Source: Arthrobacter globiformis NBRC 12137 (GTDB lineage Bacteria > Actinomycetota > Actinomycetes > Actinomycetales > Micrococcaceae). From it: DNA of 44,333 bases. The translations under genes and the position numbers were made by a program. The stretch is from assembly GCF_000238915.1 (NCBI RefSeq), contig NZ_BAEG01000036.1:1-44333 (forward strand), written 5' to 3'. How positions within the stretch are numbered: position 1 is the stretch's first letter; every line of letters begins with the position of its first letter. Below, one piece after another: positions 1 through 8,232 of the stretch. The notes under the pieces are model-generated. The model ran no database searches and was not told where the DNA came from. It saw only the letters and a program-made list of their open reading frames with translations.

Positions 1-5
1 CCATC

Positions 6-35
6 TTGACTCCTTACAGTGCGGGGGCATAGTGT
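6..35 (+). promoter_or_regulatory. Candidate promoter of the DMT exporter gene
   Basis: A TTGACT hexamer at 6-11 is followed after 18 nt by TAGTGT at 30-35, a plausible -35/-10 pair about 40 nt before the GTG start at 76. A 7-bp inverted repeat, GTCAGGA (34-40) and TCCTGAC (58-64), lies just downstream and could be an operator. The match to consensus is only moderate. Confidence 0.35.
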
Positions 36-75
36 CAGGACCAATACCCCACTTTACTCCTGACGGGAGGCATCC

Positions 76-1191
76 GTGCCCGCATCGAACAACCGCGCCA
101 AAACGGCGCTAACCTCAACGGCTCCCGCTTCGGTGGTGGCGCCGGCCCCAGTGCCGGCCCAGGCTCCCGCCCGTGCTCAGGACGCCGCCCCCGGCCGGGC
201 GGCCACGGCCAAAGCCTCCGGCTTCCTGGCGTCAGGACTGGGTGTCGCCCTCTTTTCCTCCGCGATCTTCGGGCTTTCGGGCTCGTTCGCCAAGGCACTG
301 CTGGAAACCGGCTGGACGCCCGGGGCAGCCGTGACTGCCCGGCTGACGGGGGCCGCGCTCATCCTCGCAATCCCCGCGGTTCCGGCGCTCCGGGGCCGGT
401 GGCACCAGCTGCGGTCGAACTGGCTAACCATTGTCCTGTTTGGCCTGATCGGCGTCGCAGGCTGCCAGCTGTTCTACTTCAACGCCGTGGCCCGGCTGTC
501 TGTTGGCGTGGCACTGCTGCTCGAATACCTCGGCCCGGTACTGATTGTGCTGTGGCTCTGGGCGGCCAGCCGGAAGCGGCCGCGCCCCCTCACCATCGCA
601 GGGACGCTGCTGTCCCTGGGCGGGCTGGTCCTCGTCCTGGACCTCACGGGTGCCGTGCAGGTCGACGCCATCGGCGTGCTTTGGGGCCTTGCCGCGGCTG
701 TCTGCCTTGCCATCTATTTCTTCCTCACGGCCAAGGAAAACGACACCCTGCCGCCCATCGTGCTCGCGTCGGGCGGGCTTCTGATGGGTGCCGCTGTCAT
801 GTGGCTGATGGCGGCCACCGGCCTCCTGCCCATGGCCATGAGCACGGCCGATACCAAACTCGGCCCATGGACCACGCCGTGGTGGGTTCCGCTGGGCGGC
901 CTTGTGGTGCTTGCAACCGTCCTGGCCTACGTCTCGGGGATCGTGGCTGCACGCGCACTCGGCACCAAGGTGGCCTCGTTCGTGTCCCTCACCGAGGTGC
1001 TGTTTGCCGTGATCTGGGCCTGGCTGCTGCTTGGCGAACTGCCCGGCGCCATCCAGCTCGCGGGCGGAATGCTGATCGTAGGCGGCGTGCTGTGCGTCCG
1101 GCTGGATGAGCTCCGCGGAGCCAAATCTGGGGGACCGGCAGCGGTGACTGGACCGCTCGACCACGCGAACGACGTCGAGCCCGTCCCCTAA
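76..1191 (+). CDS. EamA/DMT-family exporter (RhtA-like)
   Basis: Predicted 371-residue inner-membrane transporter of the drug/metabolite superfamily. The GTG start at 76 is chosen because GGGAGG lies a few bases upstream. The first ~50 residues are Ala/Pro-rich and cytoplasmic, followed by about ten hydrophobic helices forming two EamA repeats (roughly residues 55-185 and 195-335). The overall pattern resembles threonine/homoserine exporters, but substrate cannot be read from sequence. It is monocistronic, convergent with the WXG100 gene and separated from it by a strong hairpin. The short tail after the last helix is charged and shows no domain. Confidence 0.85.
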   Translation: MPASNNRAKTALTSTAPASVVAPAPVPAQAPARAQDAAPGRAATAKASGFLASGLGVALFSSAIFGLSGSFAKALLETGWTPGAAVTARLTGAALILAIPAVPALRGRWHQLRSNWLTIVLFGLIGVAGCQLFYFNAVARLSVGVALLLEYLGPVLIVLWLWAASRKRPRPLTIAGTLLSLGGLVLVLDLTGAVQVDAIGVLWGLAAAVCLAIYFFLTAKENDTLPPIVLASGGLLMGAAVMWLMAATGLLPMAMSTADTKLGPWTTPWWVPLGGLVVLATVLAYVSGIVAARALGTKVASFVSLTEVLFAVIWAWLLLGELPGAIQLAGGMLIVGGVLCVRLDELRGAKSGGPAAVTGPLDHANDVEPVP

Positions 1192-1246
1192 GTCTTCAAT
1201 GGCGGGGACTTCAGTGACGGACCGTCAGTGACGCGCCGCTTAAATG

Positions 1247-1283
1247 CCGGAGGGCCGGACGCATGGTGCGTCCGGCCCTCCGG
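1247..1283. terminator. Bidirectional hairpin terminator
   Basis: A perfect 17-bp inverted repeat, CCGGAGGGCCGGACGCA at 1247-1263 and its complement at 1267-1283, with a 3-nt loop, sits between the convergent exporter gene and the WXG100 gene. On the minus strand it is followed by a short AT-rich stretch (CATTTAA). There is no long U tract. Confidence 0.75.
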
Positions 1284-1295
1284 TGCGTTCCCGGC

Positions 1296-1559
1296 TTAGC
1301 GGGAGGCTTCCTCCTGCTGGGAAGCGTTGCGGCTGGCCTGCTTGCCGGCCTCGTCCAGCGCCTGCGCCACCTTGGCAAGGGCTGCTGCGTGCTGGCCGTG
1401 CCACTCGCTGCGGAACTTGTCGGCGTCCGGGCCCTTCCAGTCGGTGCCCTCGAGCACCTTGGTCAGCAGGGACTTCTGCTTCTCGATTTCGTTCGAACCA
1501 GCCTGAAGCTTGGCGCCCAAGTTCTTCAGCTGCGCAATGTCTGCACCCCAAATAGCCAT
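1296..1559 (-). CDS. WXG100-family (ESAT-6-like) protein, orphan
   Basis: An 87-residue helical protein with the W-x-G signature (DWKGPDADKF) near residue 40 between two predicted amphipathic helices, and no signal peptide, as in type VII secretion substrates of the WXG100 family. GGAG precedes the ATG at 1559 at good distance. No second WXG protein, EccC ATPase or other type VII component is in the window, so it is a single orphan gene here. The C-terminal tail is Gln/Glu/Ser-rich. Family assignment is firm; partner and secretion route are unknown. Confidence 0.85.
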   Translation of the reverse strand: MAIWGADIAQLKNLGAKLQAGSNEIEKQKSLLTKVLEGTDWKGPDADKFRSEWHGQHAAALAKVAQALDEAGKQASRNASQQEEASR

Positions 1560-1772
1560 TAGATATCTCCTTCAATCAACGGACCCGATCCAGTCGGCAT
1601 CCCCAGCGGCCTCCGGCTCGTCCGGAAGATCCATTGCCTAAAAACTATCCTCCGGCCCAAAAGAGTGTCGATGGGCAGCGCTCCCCATGGAGTCCTTTCC
1701 ATAGGCAGAAGCCCCGCCAGGAGCGGGCACGGAAGGGTCGATCCTCGGCGCTCCAGAGCCTAGCATGGGGGT

Positions 1773-2045
1773 ATGTGCCGGAATATCCGTACCCTTCACA
1801 ACTACGAACCCCACGCCACGTCCGAGGAGGTACACGCCGCGGCGCTGCAGTATGTCCGCAAAATCAGCGGCAGCACCAGGCCCTCCAAGGCCAATGAGGA
1901 GGCGTTCGAGCGTGCCGTGCACGAGATAGCGCACGTGACCCAGCATCTGCTCGAATCCCTTGTGACGCACGCTCCGGCCAAGGACCGCGACGAGGAAGCG
2001 GCCAAGGCGAAGGCGCGGGCGGCCGTCCGCTTCGGGGCGGCCTAG
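1773..2045 (+). CDS. DUF2277 family protein
   Basis: A 90-residue protein beginning MCRNIRTLHNYEPHAT, the hallmark N-terminus of the DUF2277 family, with the conserved segment EEVHAAALQYVRKISG and then a helical Lys/Ala-rich end. DUF2277 proteins are widespread in Actinobacteria and have no assigned function. The start is the ATG at 1773; the region before it (about 200 nt, divergent from the WXG100 gene) holds no other gene. The end is followed by a repeat/hairpin shared with the convergent copA gene. Confidence 0.85.
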   Translation: MCRNIRTLHNYEPHATSEEVHAAALQYVRKISGSTRPSKANEEAFERAVHEIAHVTQHLLESLVTHAPAKDRDEEAAKAKARAAVRFGAA

Positions 2046-2060
2046 GGGCTGGTCCGCCGG

Positions 2061-2126
2061 CCCAAGTGAGTAGCAGCTGAGGGCGTTCCCAGCGCTGGGA
2101 ACGCCCTGTGCTGCTACCTGGTTGGG
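2061..2126. repeat. 66-bp REP-like palindromic element, copy 1
   Basis: Nested inverted repeat. The inner part, 2081-2106, is a perfect 26-bp palindrome (GGGCGTTCCCAG and its complement). The outer arms are at 2061-2076 and 2111-2126, the right arm reading CTGCTACCTGGTTGGG. It overlaps the copA stop codon and can terminate copA and the convergent DUF2277 gene. A second 66-bp element of the same architecture is at 39681-39746. Confidence 0.7.
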
Positions 2127-4513
2127 TGCTGCCTGCCGAAGCGGCGCAGCCTCAGCGAGTTGGCCACCACCAGCACCGAACTCGCCGCCATGGCCACACC
2201 GGCCACCATGGGATTGAGCAGGCCGAGGGCCGCCACCGGAATGCCCACCGCGTTGTAGAAGAAGGCCCAGAACAGGTTGGTCTTGATGGTGGCCAGCGTG
2301 CGCCGGGACAGCTCGATTGCGGTGGCCACCTGCCCGAGGTCGTTGCCCATCACGGTCAGGTCGGCGGCTTCGATCGCCACATCCGTGCCCGAGCCCATCG
2401 CGATGCCGAGGTCCGCCTGCGCCAGGGCCGCCGCGTCGTTCACACCGTCGCCGGCCATGGCCACCGTCGCACCGCCGGCCTGCAGCCGGCGGACGGCTTC
2501 CACCTTGCCTTCGGGCAGCACGCCGGCGAAGACATCGTCCGCGTCGATCCCGACGGCGGCAGCCACCTGGGCTGCGACCGCGGCGTTGTCGCCCGTGAGC
2601 AGCATGGGCCGCAGGCCCAAGGCTTTGAGACGTGCGACAGCCGCCTTCGATCCCGCCTTGACCGTGTCCCGCAGCTCGATGATGCCGGCAGCCTCGCCGT
2701 CCACGGCCACCCAGATTGCCGTGGCACCGGACTCTTCAGCGGCGCGGAGCGCCTGGCCCTGCGCCGGCGTGGGCTCCACGCCGTTGTCCCGCAGCCAACC
2801 GCTGCGCCCGGCAGCCACGAGCCGGCCTTCAACGGTTCCCACCACTCCGCCGCCCGGCGCCGAATGGAAGCCGACGACGGCGGGCAGGCCCGCGCCGTCG
2901 TCCGCTTCACTGCCGCTATGGCTGGCGTGCGACCGGCGGCTCGTTGCGGGCACTGCGGACCGTGCGGCAGCAGCTATCGCGGCGGCGATCGGATGCTCCG
3001 ACGCCGATTCGACCGCACCGGCCAGCCGCAGGACTTCCGCCTCGCTGAACGGGGCGAACGCCGCGATTGCGATGACGGACAGCTGGCCGCTGGTGACGGT
3101 TCCTGTCTTGTCCAGCAGGATGGTGTCCACCGTGCGGGTGTCTTCCAGGACCTGCGGACCCTTGATGAGGATGCCCAGTTGAGCGCCGCGGCCCGTGCCG
3201 GTCAGGAGGCCCACGGGGGTAGCCAGGCCAAGGGCGCAGGGGCACGCGATGACCAGCACGGCAACCGCCGCCGTGAAGGCCGCGCGAAGCTCCGGTCCCG
3301 TGATGTCCGGCCCGGCGGCGAGCAGCCAGCCGGCGAACGTGAGGACAGCGATGGCCAGGACCACCGGCACGAATACCGCGCTGATCCGGTCAGCAAGCCG
3401 GGCGATGGGCGCCTTTCCGGTCTGCGCCTGGGACACGAGCCGCCCCATCTGGGCCAGGGTGGTTTCGGCACCGACGCGCGTGGCCCGGACCAGCACCCGC
3501 CCGGACGTATTGATGGTGGCACCGGTGACAAGGCTGCCCGGACCGACGTCCACCGGAACCGATTCGCCGGTGACCAGGGATGCGTCCACTGCCGAGGTGC
3601 CGTCCACCACCACGCCGTCGGTGGCGATCTTCTCACCGGGGCGGACCACTATCAGGTCACCGACCGCAAGCCGGCTTGCCGGGATCTTTACCTCGGTGCC
3701 GTCCTGGAGGATAGTGGCGTCCTTGGCACCCAGGTCCAGGAGGGCGCGCAGGGCGTCCCCGGCCTTCGACTTGGCGTTCGCCTCCAGGAACCGGCCCAGC
3801 AGGAGGAATGTGGTGACCACGCTGGCCACCTCGAAGTACAGGCCGCCGGAACCCGCACCCATCTGCTCCATGCCGGGATGTTCGGTCAGACGGGGGTTGG
3901 CGAGGAGCTGCCAGGCGGAAAACAGGTAGGCGGCGGTGACACCGAGCGATACCAGGGTGTCCATGGTGGAGGCGAAGTGGCGGGCGTTGATGGCGGCAGC
4001 CCGGTGGAACGGCCACGCCGCCCAGCTGACCACGGGCAGCGCCAGGGCGCCCACCACCCAGCCCCAGTTGGCGAACTGGAGGGCGGGGACCATCGAGATC
4101 AGGAACACCGGCACGGTCAGGACGGCCGCGACGAGCAGGCGCGGCTTCAGTTCGGATGCCGTGCCGCCGTGGTTCATGTGATTTTCGTGCTGTTCCGGGG
4201 CTCCGCCGTGCGCCGCGTGCTGGGTCGCTGCGGCGTCGTGCCGGGCGCTCTCTTCCGGGTCTTGGTGGAGTGGCCTTCGGATCCTCGCCTTGTAGCCGGC
4301 TGAGGCTACTTGGTCGGTGATCTGCTGGTCCGTGATGCCTGCCGGGACTGATACGTGGGCCGTTTCCAGGGGGAGGTTGACCGTGGCCTGGACGCCGTCG
4401 AGCTTGGCGAGCTTCTTTTCCACCCTGTTCACGCACGACGCGCAGGTCATGCCCTCGACGTCGAGTTCGATCACCCGGCGGGCGGAACCTGCGGAAGGGT
4501 GTTCGGTGCGCAT
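2114..4513 (-). CDS. copA: Copper-exporting P1B-type ATPase
   Basis: A 799-residue P-type ATPase that pumps Cu(I) out of the cytoplasm. An N-terminal heavy-metal-associated domain has GMTCASC with Cys24 and Cys27. A His-rich linker at about residues 75-105 leads into the membrane segments. The transmembrane metal site is Cys424-Pro425-Cys426, typical of Cu(I) pumps. The phosphorylation motif DKTGT starts at Asp468, TGDN lies in the P domain, and GDGVND is at 688-693. The ATG at 4513 has GGA upstream. It is the last gene of csoR-copZ-copA. All catalytic motifs are intact. Confidence 0.97.
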   Translation of the reverse strand: MRTEHPSAGSARRVIELDVEGMTCASCVNRVEKKLAKLDGVQATVNLPLETAHVSVPAGITDQQITDQVASAGYKARIRRPLHQDPEESARHDAAATQHAAHGGAPEQHENHMNHGGTASELKPRLLVAAVLTVPVFLISMVPALQFANWGWVVGALALPVVSWAAWPFHRAAAINARHFASTMDTLVSLGVTAAYLFSAWQLLANPRLTEHPGMEQMGAGSGGLYFEVASVVTTFLLLGRFLEANAKSKAGDALRALLDLGAKDATILQDGTEVKIPASRLAVGDLIVVRPGEKIATDGVVVDGTSAVDASLVTGESVPVDVGPGSLVTGATINTSGRVLVRATRVGAETTLAQMGRLVSQAQTGKAPIARLADRISAVFVPVVLAIAVLTFAGWLLAAGPDITGPELRAAFTAAVAVLVIACPCALGLATPVGLLTGTGRGAQLGILIKGPQVLEDTRTVDTILLDKTGTVTSGQLSVIAIAAFAPFSEAEVLRLAGAVESASEHPIAAAIAAAARSAVPATSRRSHASHSGSEADDGAGLPAVVGFHSAPGGGVVGTVEGRLVAAGRSGWLRDNGVEPTPAQGQALRAAEESGATAIWVAVDGEAAGIIELRDTVKAGSKAAVARLKALGLRPMLLTGDNAAVAAQVAAAVGIDADDVFAGVLPEGKVEAVRRLQAGGATVAMAGDGVNDAAALAQADLGIAMGSGTDVAIEAADLTVMGNDLGQVATAIELSRRTLATIKTNLFWAFFYNAVGIPVAALGLLNPMVAGVAMAASSVLVVANSLRLRRFGRQHPTR

Positions 4514-4570
4514 GACTCGTCCTTCGGTGGTGGTGCTCTGGTGGTGCCCGGTGCGAATGGGAGGCCGGGG

Positions 4571-4801
4571 TTAGGCCTCGTTGGCCACCACAAGGTAGCC
4601 CGCCTCGGCCACTGCCTCGCCGATTTCCGAGGGGGAGAGCTTCTGTGTGGAGGTGATGGTGACAGTCGAAACACCGCCGGCATTGAGGTCGATGTCGATC
4701 TCCTCGACGCCCGCCAGGGCCTCGAGTTCCTCGCTGACGGCGGACACGCAGTGCCCGCAGGTCATTCCGGAGACGTGGACTTTTGTGGAGATGGTGCTCA
4801 T
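4571..4801 (-). CDS. copZ: Copper chaperone CopZ
   Basis: A 76-residue single heavy-metal-associated domain with GMTCGHC (Cys15, Cys18) and the beta-alpha-beta-beta-alpha-beta pattern of copper chaperones. It probably hands Cu(I) to CopA and to CsoR in the cytoplasm. GAGGAG lies 7-8 nt before the ATG. It is 59 nt downstream of csoR and 57 nt upstream of copA on the same strand, so it is expected to be co-transcribed under CsoR control. Confidence 0.95.
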   Translation of the reverse strand: MSTISTKVHVSGMTCGHCVSAVSEELEALAGVEEIDIDLNAGGVSTVTITSTQKLSPSEIGEAVAEAGYLVVANEA

Positions 4802-4860
4802 TGCTGACTCCTCGCTGGTGAGCTGACTGGGTTGGCCAGTTGTGTGGTTGGTGGTTGCCG

Positions 4861-5217
4861 CTAGCGCAGCAGGCGCCCGATGGCACCCGCCGCCTCCTTG
4901 ACCTTGACGTCGATGGCTTCAGCCCGCAGATCCGGATCAGGTTCAGAGGCCGCCCCGACAACGCAGTGGCCGATGTGTTCTTCCACCAGGCCCAGGCTGA
5001 CGGCGTGCAGGGCCTTAGTCACGGCCGCGACCTGCGTCAGGATGTCGATGCAGTACTTGTCTTCCTCGACCATCCGGGCAATTCCGCGGACCTGTCCCTC
5101 GATCCGGCGGAGCCGGCGAAGGTACGCGTCCTTGTCCGCCGTGTAGCCGTGCTGCAGGGGTTCAGTAACAGCTTCTTCGCTGGGCGCCATGGGCGTCCGT
5201 TCCTCGGAAGTCTCCAT
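4861..5217 (-). CDS. csoR: Copper-sensing repressor CsoR
   Basis: A 118-residue all-helical DUF156/CsoR regulator. The copper ligand triad Cys56, His81 and Cys85 is present with the family spacing (25 and 4 residues). The protein represses its own operon and releases DNA on Cu(I) binding. The first ~27 residues are a variable extension. The ATG at 5217 lies very close to the -10 element, so the transcript may be nearly leaderless. An internal ATG at 5190 (MAPSEE) has GAGGAA 9 nt upstream and is an alternative start. First gene of csoR-copZ-copA. Confidence 0.95.
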   Translation of the reverse strand: METSEERTPMAPSEEAVTEPLQHGYTADKDAYLRRLRRIEGQVRGIARMVEEDKYCIDILTQVAAVTKALHAVSLGLVEEHIGHCVVGAASEPDPDLRAEAIDVKVKEAAGAIGRLLR

Positions 5218-5224
5218 GCGTCCA

Positions 5225-5253
5225 AAGTTATACCCCTAGGGGGTATCCGTCAA
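5225..5253 (-). promoter_or_regulatory. csoR promoter with CsoR operator
   Basis: A perfect palindrome ATACCCC-TAG-GGGGTAT at 5230-5246 matches the GC-rich CsoR/RcnR-type operator. On the minus strand it lies between TTGACG (5253-5248) and a -10 read as TATAAC (5232-5227) or TAACTT (5230-5225, 17-nt spacer). Repressor binding would cover the core promoter of the copper operon. Confidence 0.8.
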
Positions 5254-5329
5254 GGAGGGTGCGGGCAGTCAGCGGCGGCGGGGAAGGGAAGGGTGCGAAA
5301 GGAGGCTGACGCGCGGAAGATTTCGGGCA

Positions 5330-5375
5330 GCAAAAAAGCTCCGGAGCGCGTTATTGGGGGATACGCACTCCGGAG
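5330..5375 (-). terminator. Rho-independent terminator of the universal stress protein transcript
   Basis: On the minus strand, arms CTCCGGAG (5375-5368 and 5346-5339) enclose a loop with an inner GCGT/ACGC stem and a C5 run, and are followed directly by CTTTTTTGC. This is a classic GC stem with U6 tail. It lies 135 nt after the usp stop codon. Confidence 0.85.
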
Positions 5376-5510
5376 CAGTCTTTGGGCGGGCTCTGGATCA
5401 GCCTGCCTGATTAGCTTACTTGCCGGTAGCCAAGTTGGCCACCGCCGCGAATAACTACTTTCGCTTTATTTTCGACGGCCGCATAAAGCTGGCGCCGAAG
5501 CCGCCATCCG
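5376..5510 (-). ncRNA. Possible structured 3'UTR or small RNA
   Basis: On the minus strand between the usp stop and the terminator are two further compact hairpins: GGTGGCCAA/TTGGCTACC (5443-5425, one G-U pair) and ATCAG/CTGAT (5411-5397). No ORF fits. The three successive hairpins ending in a U-tract could be a long 3'UTR or a 3'UTR-derived small RNA. No known RNA family was recognised. Confidence 0.3.
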
Positions 5511-6017
5511 CTATTCCGCCCGGTCCTGATGCGCTGCCATCCGGAAGGGCACCACCAGCACAGGCCGGCTCTGGTGGTGGGTGAGCCAGGCGGCCACGGA
5601 ACCGTTCAGGAGTTCCGTTACGCGGTGCCCGAACCCGCGTTCCGGCGTACCCACAATGATCATCGGAGCATTGACTTCGGACGCCAGCCTGCCCAGGGCG
5701 CGGGCGGGGTCTCCGGCCAGCGTACGCAAGGTCCATGCCGGTCCGCCGTCCTGGATGGCCGACGCGATGACCGACTTCAGTTCCGTGGTTACGGAACGGA
5801 TGTCGTCGTCGTCCCTGTCCGGATGCAGGGAAAGGCGGTGTGCGGAGCGCGCCGGATCCCACTCAACGAGATAGCTTGCCTCATCCACATAAGCGCAGAG
5901 CAAGGGGGCCGACAGCTTTTGGGCCAGGCCGACGGCGGTTTTGAGGACCTCCGGATGCTGGCCGGGAACCACGCCCACAAGGAGGGGAGGCGGGCCGCTG
6001 AAGTGCTCTGCATCCAT
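5511..6017 (-). CDS. Universal stress protein (UspA family)
   Basis: A 168-residue single-domain UspA protein with an alpha/beta Rossmann-like fold. The C-terminal ATP-binding signature is visible as GTPERGFGHRVTELLNGSV (G-2X-G-9X-G-S), followed by the final strand PVLVVPF. It likely binds ATP and acts in stress physiology; the specific role is unknown. The ATG at 6017 starts MDAEHFSG. It is monocistronic: no gene lies close upstream on the minus strand, and a strong terminator follows. Confidence 0.85.
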   Translation of the reverse strand: MDAEHFSGPPPLLVGVVPGQHPEVLKTAVGLAQKLSAPLLCAYVDEASYLVEWDPARSAHRLSLHPDRDDDDIRSVTTELKSVIASAIQDGGPAWTLRTLAGDPARALGRLASEVNAPMIIVGTPERGFGHRVTELLNGSVAAWLTHHQSRPVLVVPFRMAAHQDRAE

Positions 6018-6194
6018 AAGTCAATTGTGTGCCCGCGGCGTCAGGAAAGACCAGAGCCAGTCCGGCCTTCGCCCCAGCTCAGCGGCTGTTTTCAATCCTG
6101 CGGTGCGGCTGCTGCCCGTGGGGACGGGTGTCGATTTTCCCTTGAATACTGACCGCCGCGAGCCTAGCGTGGAGACGTAGAAAGGCGGCGTCCC

Positions 6195-6395
6195 ATGCAG
6201 ATTTTCATGTGGTGGCTTGATCTGGACCTGAAAAGCAAGGAGTGGCTTCGCGAGAATCTGCGGGCCGGCGACGTTCCGCTGTTCGTGATGCAGGGGATCG
6301 CCGAAGCGGGAGGTCCGCACCCGGACACCCCGCAGGCAGTCCTCACCGAAGCCGAGTGGGATTTCATCGAGACACAGTCTGAGTTTGTGGACTGA
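6195..6395 (+). CDS. Small hypothetical protein, 66 residues
   Basis: Short acidic protein starting MQIFMWWLDLDLKSKEW with AAAGG about 9 nt before the ATG. Codon use matches neighbouring genes. It has no signal peptide, membrane helix or recognised domain. The N-terminal Trp pair and the C-terminal LTEAEWDFIETQ segment suggest a compact folded or helical protein. It stands alone between a minus-strand usp gene and the convergent umuC gene. Function unknown. Confidence 0.6.
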   Translation: MQIFMWWLDLDLKSKEWLRENLRAGDVPLFVMQGIAEAGGPHPDTPQAVLTEAEWDFIETQSEFVD

Positions 6396-6434
6396 GGAGT
6401 TCGTGGACTGACGGGTTCGCGGATGCGCGGGCCG

Positions 6435-6458
6435 GTCAGTTCGCGCGTCAGTTCGCGC
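6435..6458. repeat. 12-bp tandem duplication at the umuC stop codon
   Basis: GTCAGTTCGCGC occurs twice in succession (6435-6446 and 6447-6458). It includes the umuC stop codon, so the second unit supplies the actual stop and the first is outside the gene. Confidence 0.85.
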
Positions 6459-7731
6459 GCGCCACCGGCAACTCGTCCCAGTGCGTGGTGTAGCGCGGCG
6501 AACGCATCCCACGCTTCATGCTCCAGTCCAGACCGCTCCTCAGTCCCGCGAACCCGAGCCCGATCGTACTCCTGCCGTACTTCCGGCTGATTTGCTCAAC
6601 GAGCGGGCCGATCCCGCGTTCCTCGTGCGGGTTGGTGAAAGGCTCCAGGGGCTGCTGATTGCCGGACGGCCGCAAGTCGGTGACCATGATGCCGGCCCGC
6701 GCGTATTTGACGCCGTCCTGGATCGCGGGAAGCAGGGCGTGGGCCGCACGGGTGAGCAGTACCGGGTCTGAGGTAGGCATGGGCAGCGGAACGCACACCG
6801 AGGGAAACGACTTGTCCTTCGGGTTGTAATGGGACGTGCCGGCGAACGCGGTGAGGACCTTGGCCTGAAGGTGGTGCCGGGCCAGCCGGGCACTCGCCTG
6901 CTGGGCGTAGACGCTCAGGACCTGGCGAAATTCGGGGACTGACGTCAGGGGAGTGGAAAACGAGCGGGAGAAGATGAGCTGGTCCCGCCCAACGCGTTCC
7001 TCCTCCAGCGGTAGGCAGGGTGTTCCGCGCAGTTCCAGCACAGTGCGCATCAGCACCACCGAAAAGCGGTCGCGCACCATCACTGGATCGGCCCGGCTGA
7101 GCTCCAGGATGGAGCAGATCCCCATGGCGTTCAGCCGTCTTTCCAGCCGGCCCGCCACGCCCCAGACCTCCGAGACTGGCAGCCGGGCCATGAGCAGTTC
7201 ACGTGACTCTGGATCCATCGACTCCCAGCGGCACACCCCTCCCAGCGCGGGATTGTTCTTGGCCCACCGGTTGGCGAGTTTGGCCAGCGTCTTCGTGGCG
7301 GCGATGCCGACGCACACGGGCATCCCGACGTTGCGCTGGACCGCGGTCCTGATGGTCCGGCCGAGACCCACCACCTGGTCGGGGCTGCCCTTGATGCCCA
7401 GGAAGGCCTCGTCGATGCTGTACACCTCGAGCCAGGCCGAATAGCGTCCCAGCAGTTCCATGACCCGGGCACTGATGTCGCCGTACAGTTCATAGTTGCT
7501 GGACCGGGCAACGAGGCCCCACTCCTTGGCCCGCGGGGCGATTTTGAACCACGGTTCGCCCGTGCTTATCCCCAGGGCCTTTGCCTCCGGACTGCGGGTC
7601 ACGGCGCAGCCGTCGTTGTTGGAGAGCACAACCAGGGGTTTTCCTTCGAGCGAGGGGTCGAAGGCGCGCTCCGCGCTGGCGTAGAAGCAGTTCACGTCCA
7701 CCAGTGCTATCTGCTGCCGTGCCTCAGACAT
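6448..7731 (-). CDS. umuC: Y-family DNA polymerase, UmuC-like
   Basis: A 427-residue error-prone translesion polymerase. The catalytic metal ligands are visible as [10 protein letters not shown] (Asp12) and YSIDEAF (Asp107, Glu108); fingers/palm, HhH thumb and little-finger regions follow in the usual order and length for UmuC. It overlaps umuD by 8 nt and shares its LexA-controlled promoter, so it should be made only in the SOS response. A 12-bp tandem duplication covers the stop codon, with no effect on the protein. Confidence 0.93.
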   Translation of the reverse strand: MSEARQQIALVDVNCFYASAERAFDPSLEGKPLVVLSNNDGCAVTRSPEAKALGISTGEPWFKIAPRAKEWGLVARSSNYELYGDISARVMELLGRYSAWLEVYSIDEAFLGIKGSPDQVVGLGRTIRTAVQRNVGMPVCVGIAATKTLAKLANRWAKNNPALGGVCRWESMDPESRELLMARLPVSEVWGVAGRLERRLNAMGICSILELSRADPVMVRDRFSVVLMRTVLELRGTPCLPLEEERVGRDQLIFSRSFSTPLTSVPEFRQVLSVYAQQASARLARHHLQAKVLTAFAGTSHYNPKDKSFPSVCVPLPMPTSDPVLLTRAAHALLPAIQDGVKYARAGIMVTDLRPSGNQQPLEPFTNPHEERGIGPLVEQISRKYGRSTIGLGFAGLRSGLDWSMKRGMRSPRYTTHWDELPVARAN

Positions 7732-8155
7732 GGTGCAGGCACCTCGTGGCCACGCCCCAGATGGTGAGGTCGGCCAGAGCGGGGACGCTGATGTCCGGAT
7801 ACAGAGGGTTGGCCGCCTGGAGCACCACGCCGGCCGCGGTAATCTTCAGGCGCTTGACGGTGAGCTCGCCGTCCAGCACTGCCACCACTACGGATCCGTC
7901 CCGCGGTTCCAGTGCACGGTTGACGATCAGTTCGTCGCCGTCACTGATGCCGGCCTGTTCCATGGAATCACCGGACACTCGCACGATGTAGGTGCTGGTG
8001 ATGTCCTTGATCAGGTGCTCGTTCAGGTCGATCCGCCCGTCAAAGTAGTCCTGCGCGGGGGACGGGAAGCCCGCCGCCACAGCCACGGGAGAGATCAGCA
8101 CCAGCCGCAGGGACAGTCCCGCCTCTATCACGCGGGGACCAATGATCACGCCCAC
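7724..8155 (-). CDS. umuD: UmuD-like self-cleaving SOS protein (S24 peptidase)
   Basis: A 143-residue LexA/UmuD-family protein. The autocleavage site is Ala28-Gly29 (VAAGFPSPA), the nucleophile Ser64 (SGDSM) and the general base Lys101 (VKRLK), each offset by four from the Escherichia coli numbering. RecA-stimulated cleavage yields UmuD', which joins UmuC. The GTG at 8155 has AGGG about 8 nt upstream; nearby GTG codons are alternatives. First gene of umuDC, overlapping umuC. Confidence 0.93.
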   Translation of the reverse strand: MGVIIGPRVIEAGLSLRLVLISPVAVAAGFPSPAQDYFDGRIDLNEHLIKDITSTYIVRVSGDSMEQAGISDGDELIVNRALEPRDGSVVVAVLDGELTVKRLKITAAGVVLQAANPLYPDISVPALADLTIWGVATRCLHHV

Positions 8156-8168
8156 AACACACCCTTTT

Positions 8169-8184
8169 TCGAATATATGTTCGA
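8169..8184 (-). promoter_or_regulatory. LexA (SOS) box of umuDC
   Basis: TCGAACATATATTCGA on the minus strand is a perfect palindrome and matches the Gram-positive SOS consensus CGAAC-N4-GTTCG at all but one core base. It lies 14 nt before the umuD start and contains a TATATT that may be the -10 element, so LexA would block RNA polymerase directly. Confidence 0.85.
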
Positions 8185-8232
8185 TAGTTCAGTGTAGTCC
8201 CCGGGGCTGACAAATTGTATTCCCCACCTGCG

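Noticed and set aside
2108..4303. Long 731-residue frame on the plus strand opposite copA
   Set aside because: It is a GC-rich shadow of copA on the other strand; it contains no recognised domain, and copA has all motifs.
5376..5470. Short ORF ending MANLATGK on the minus strand, considered as a tmRNA tag
   Set aside because: The mRNA-like part is only eight codons with no tmRNA acceptor arms, CCA-type end or tRNA-like domain nearby, and the tag does not resemble actinobacterial tags.
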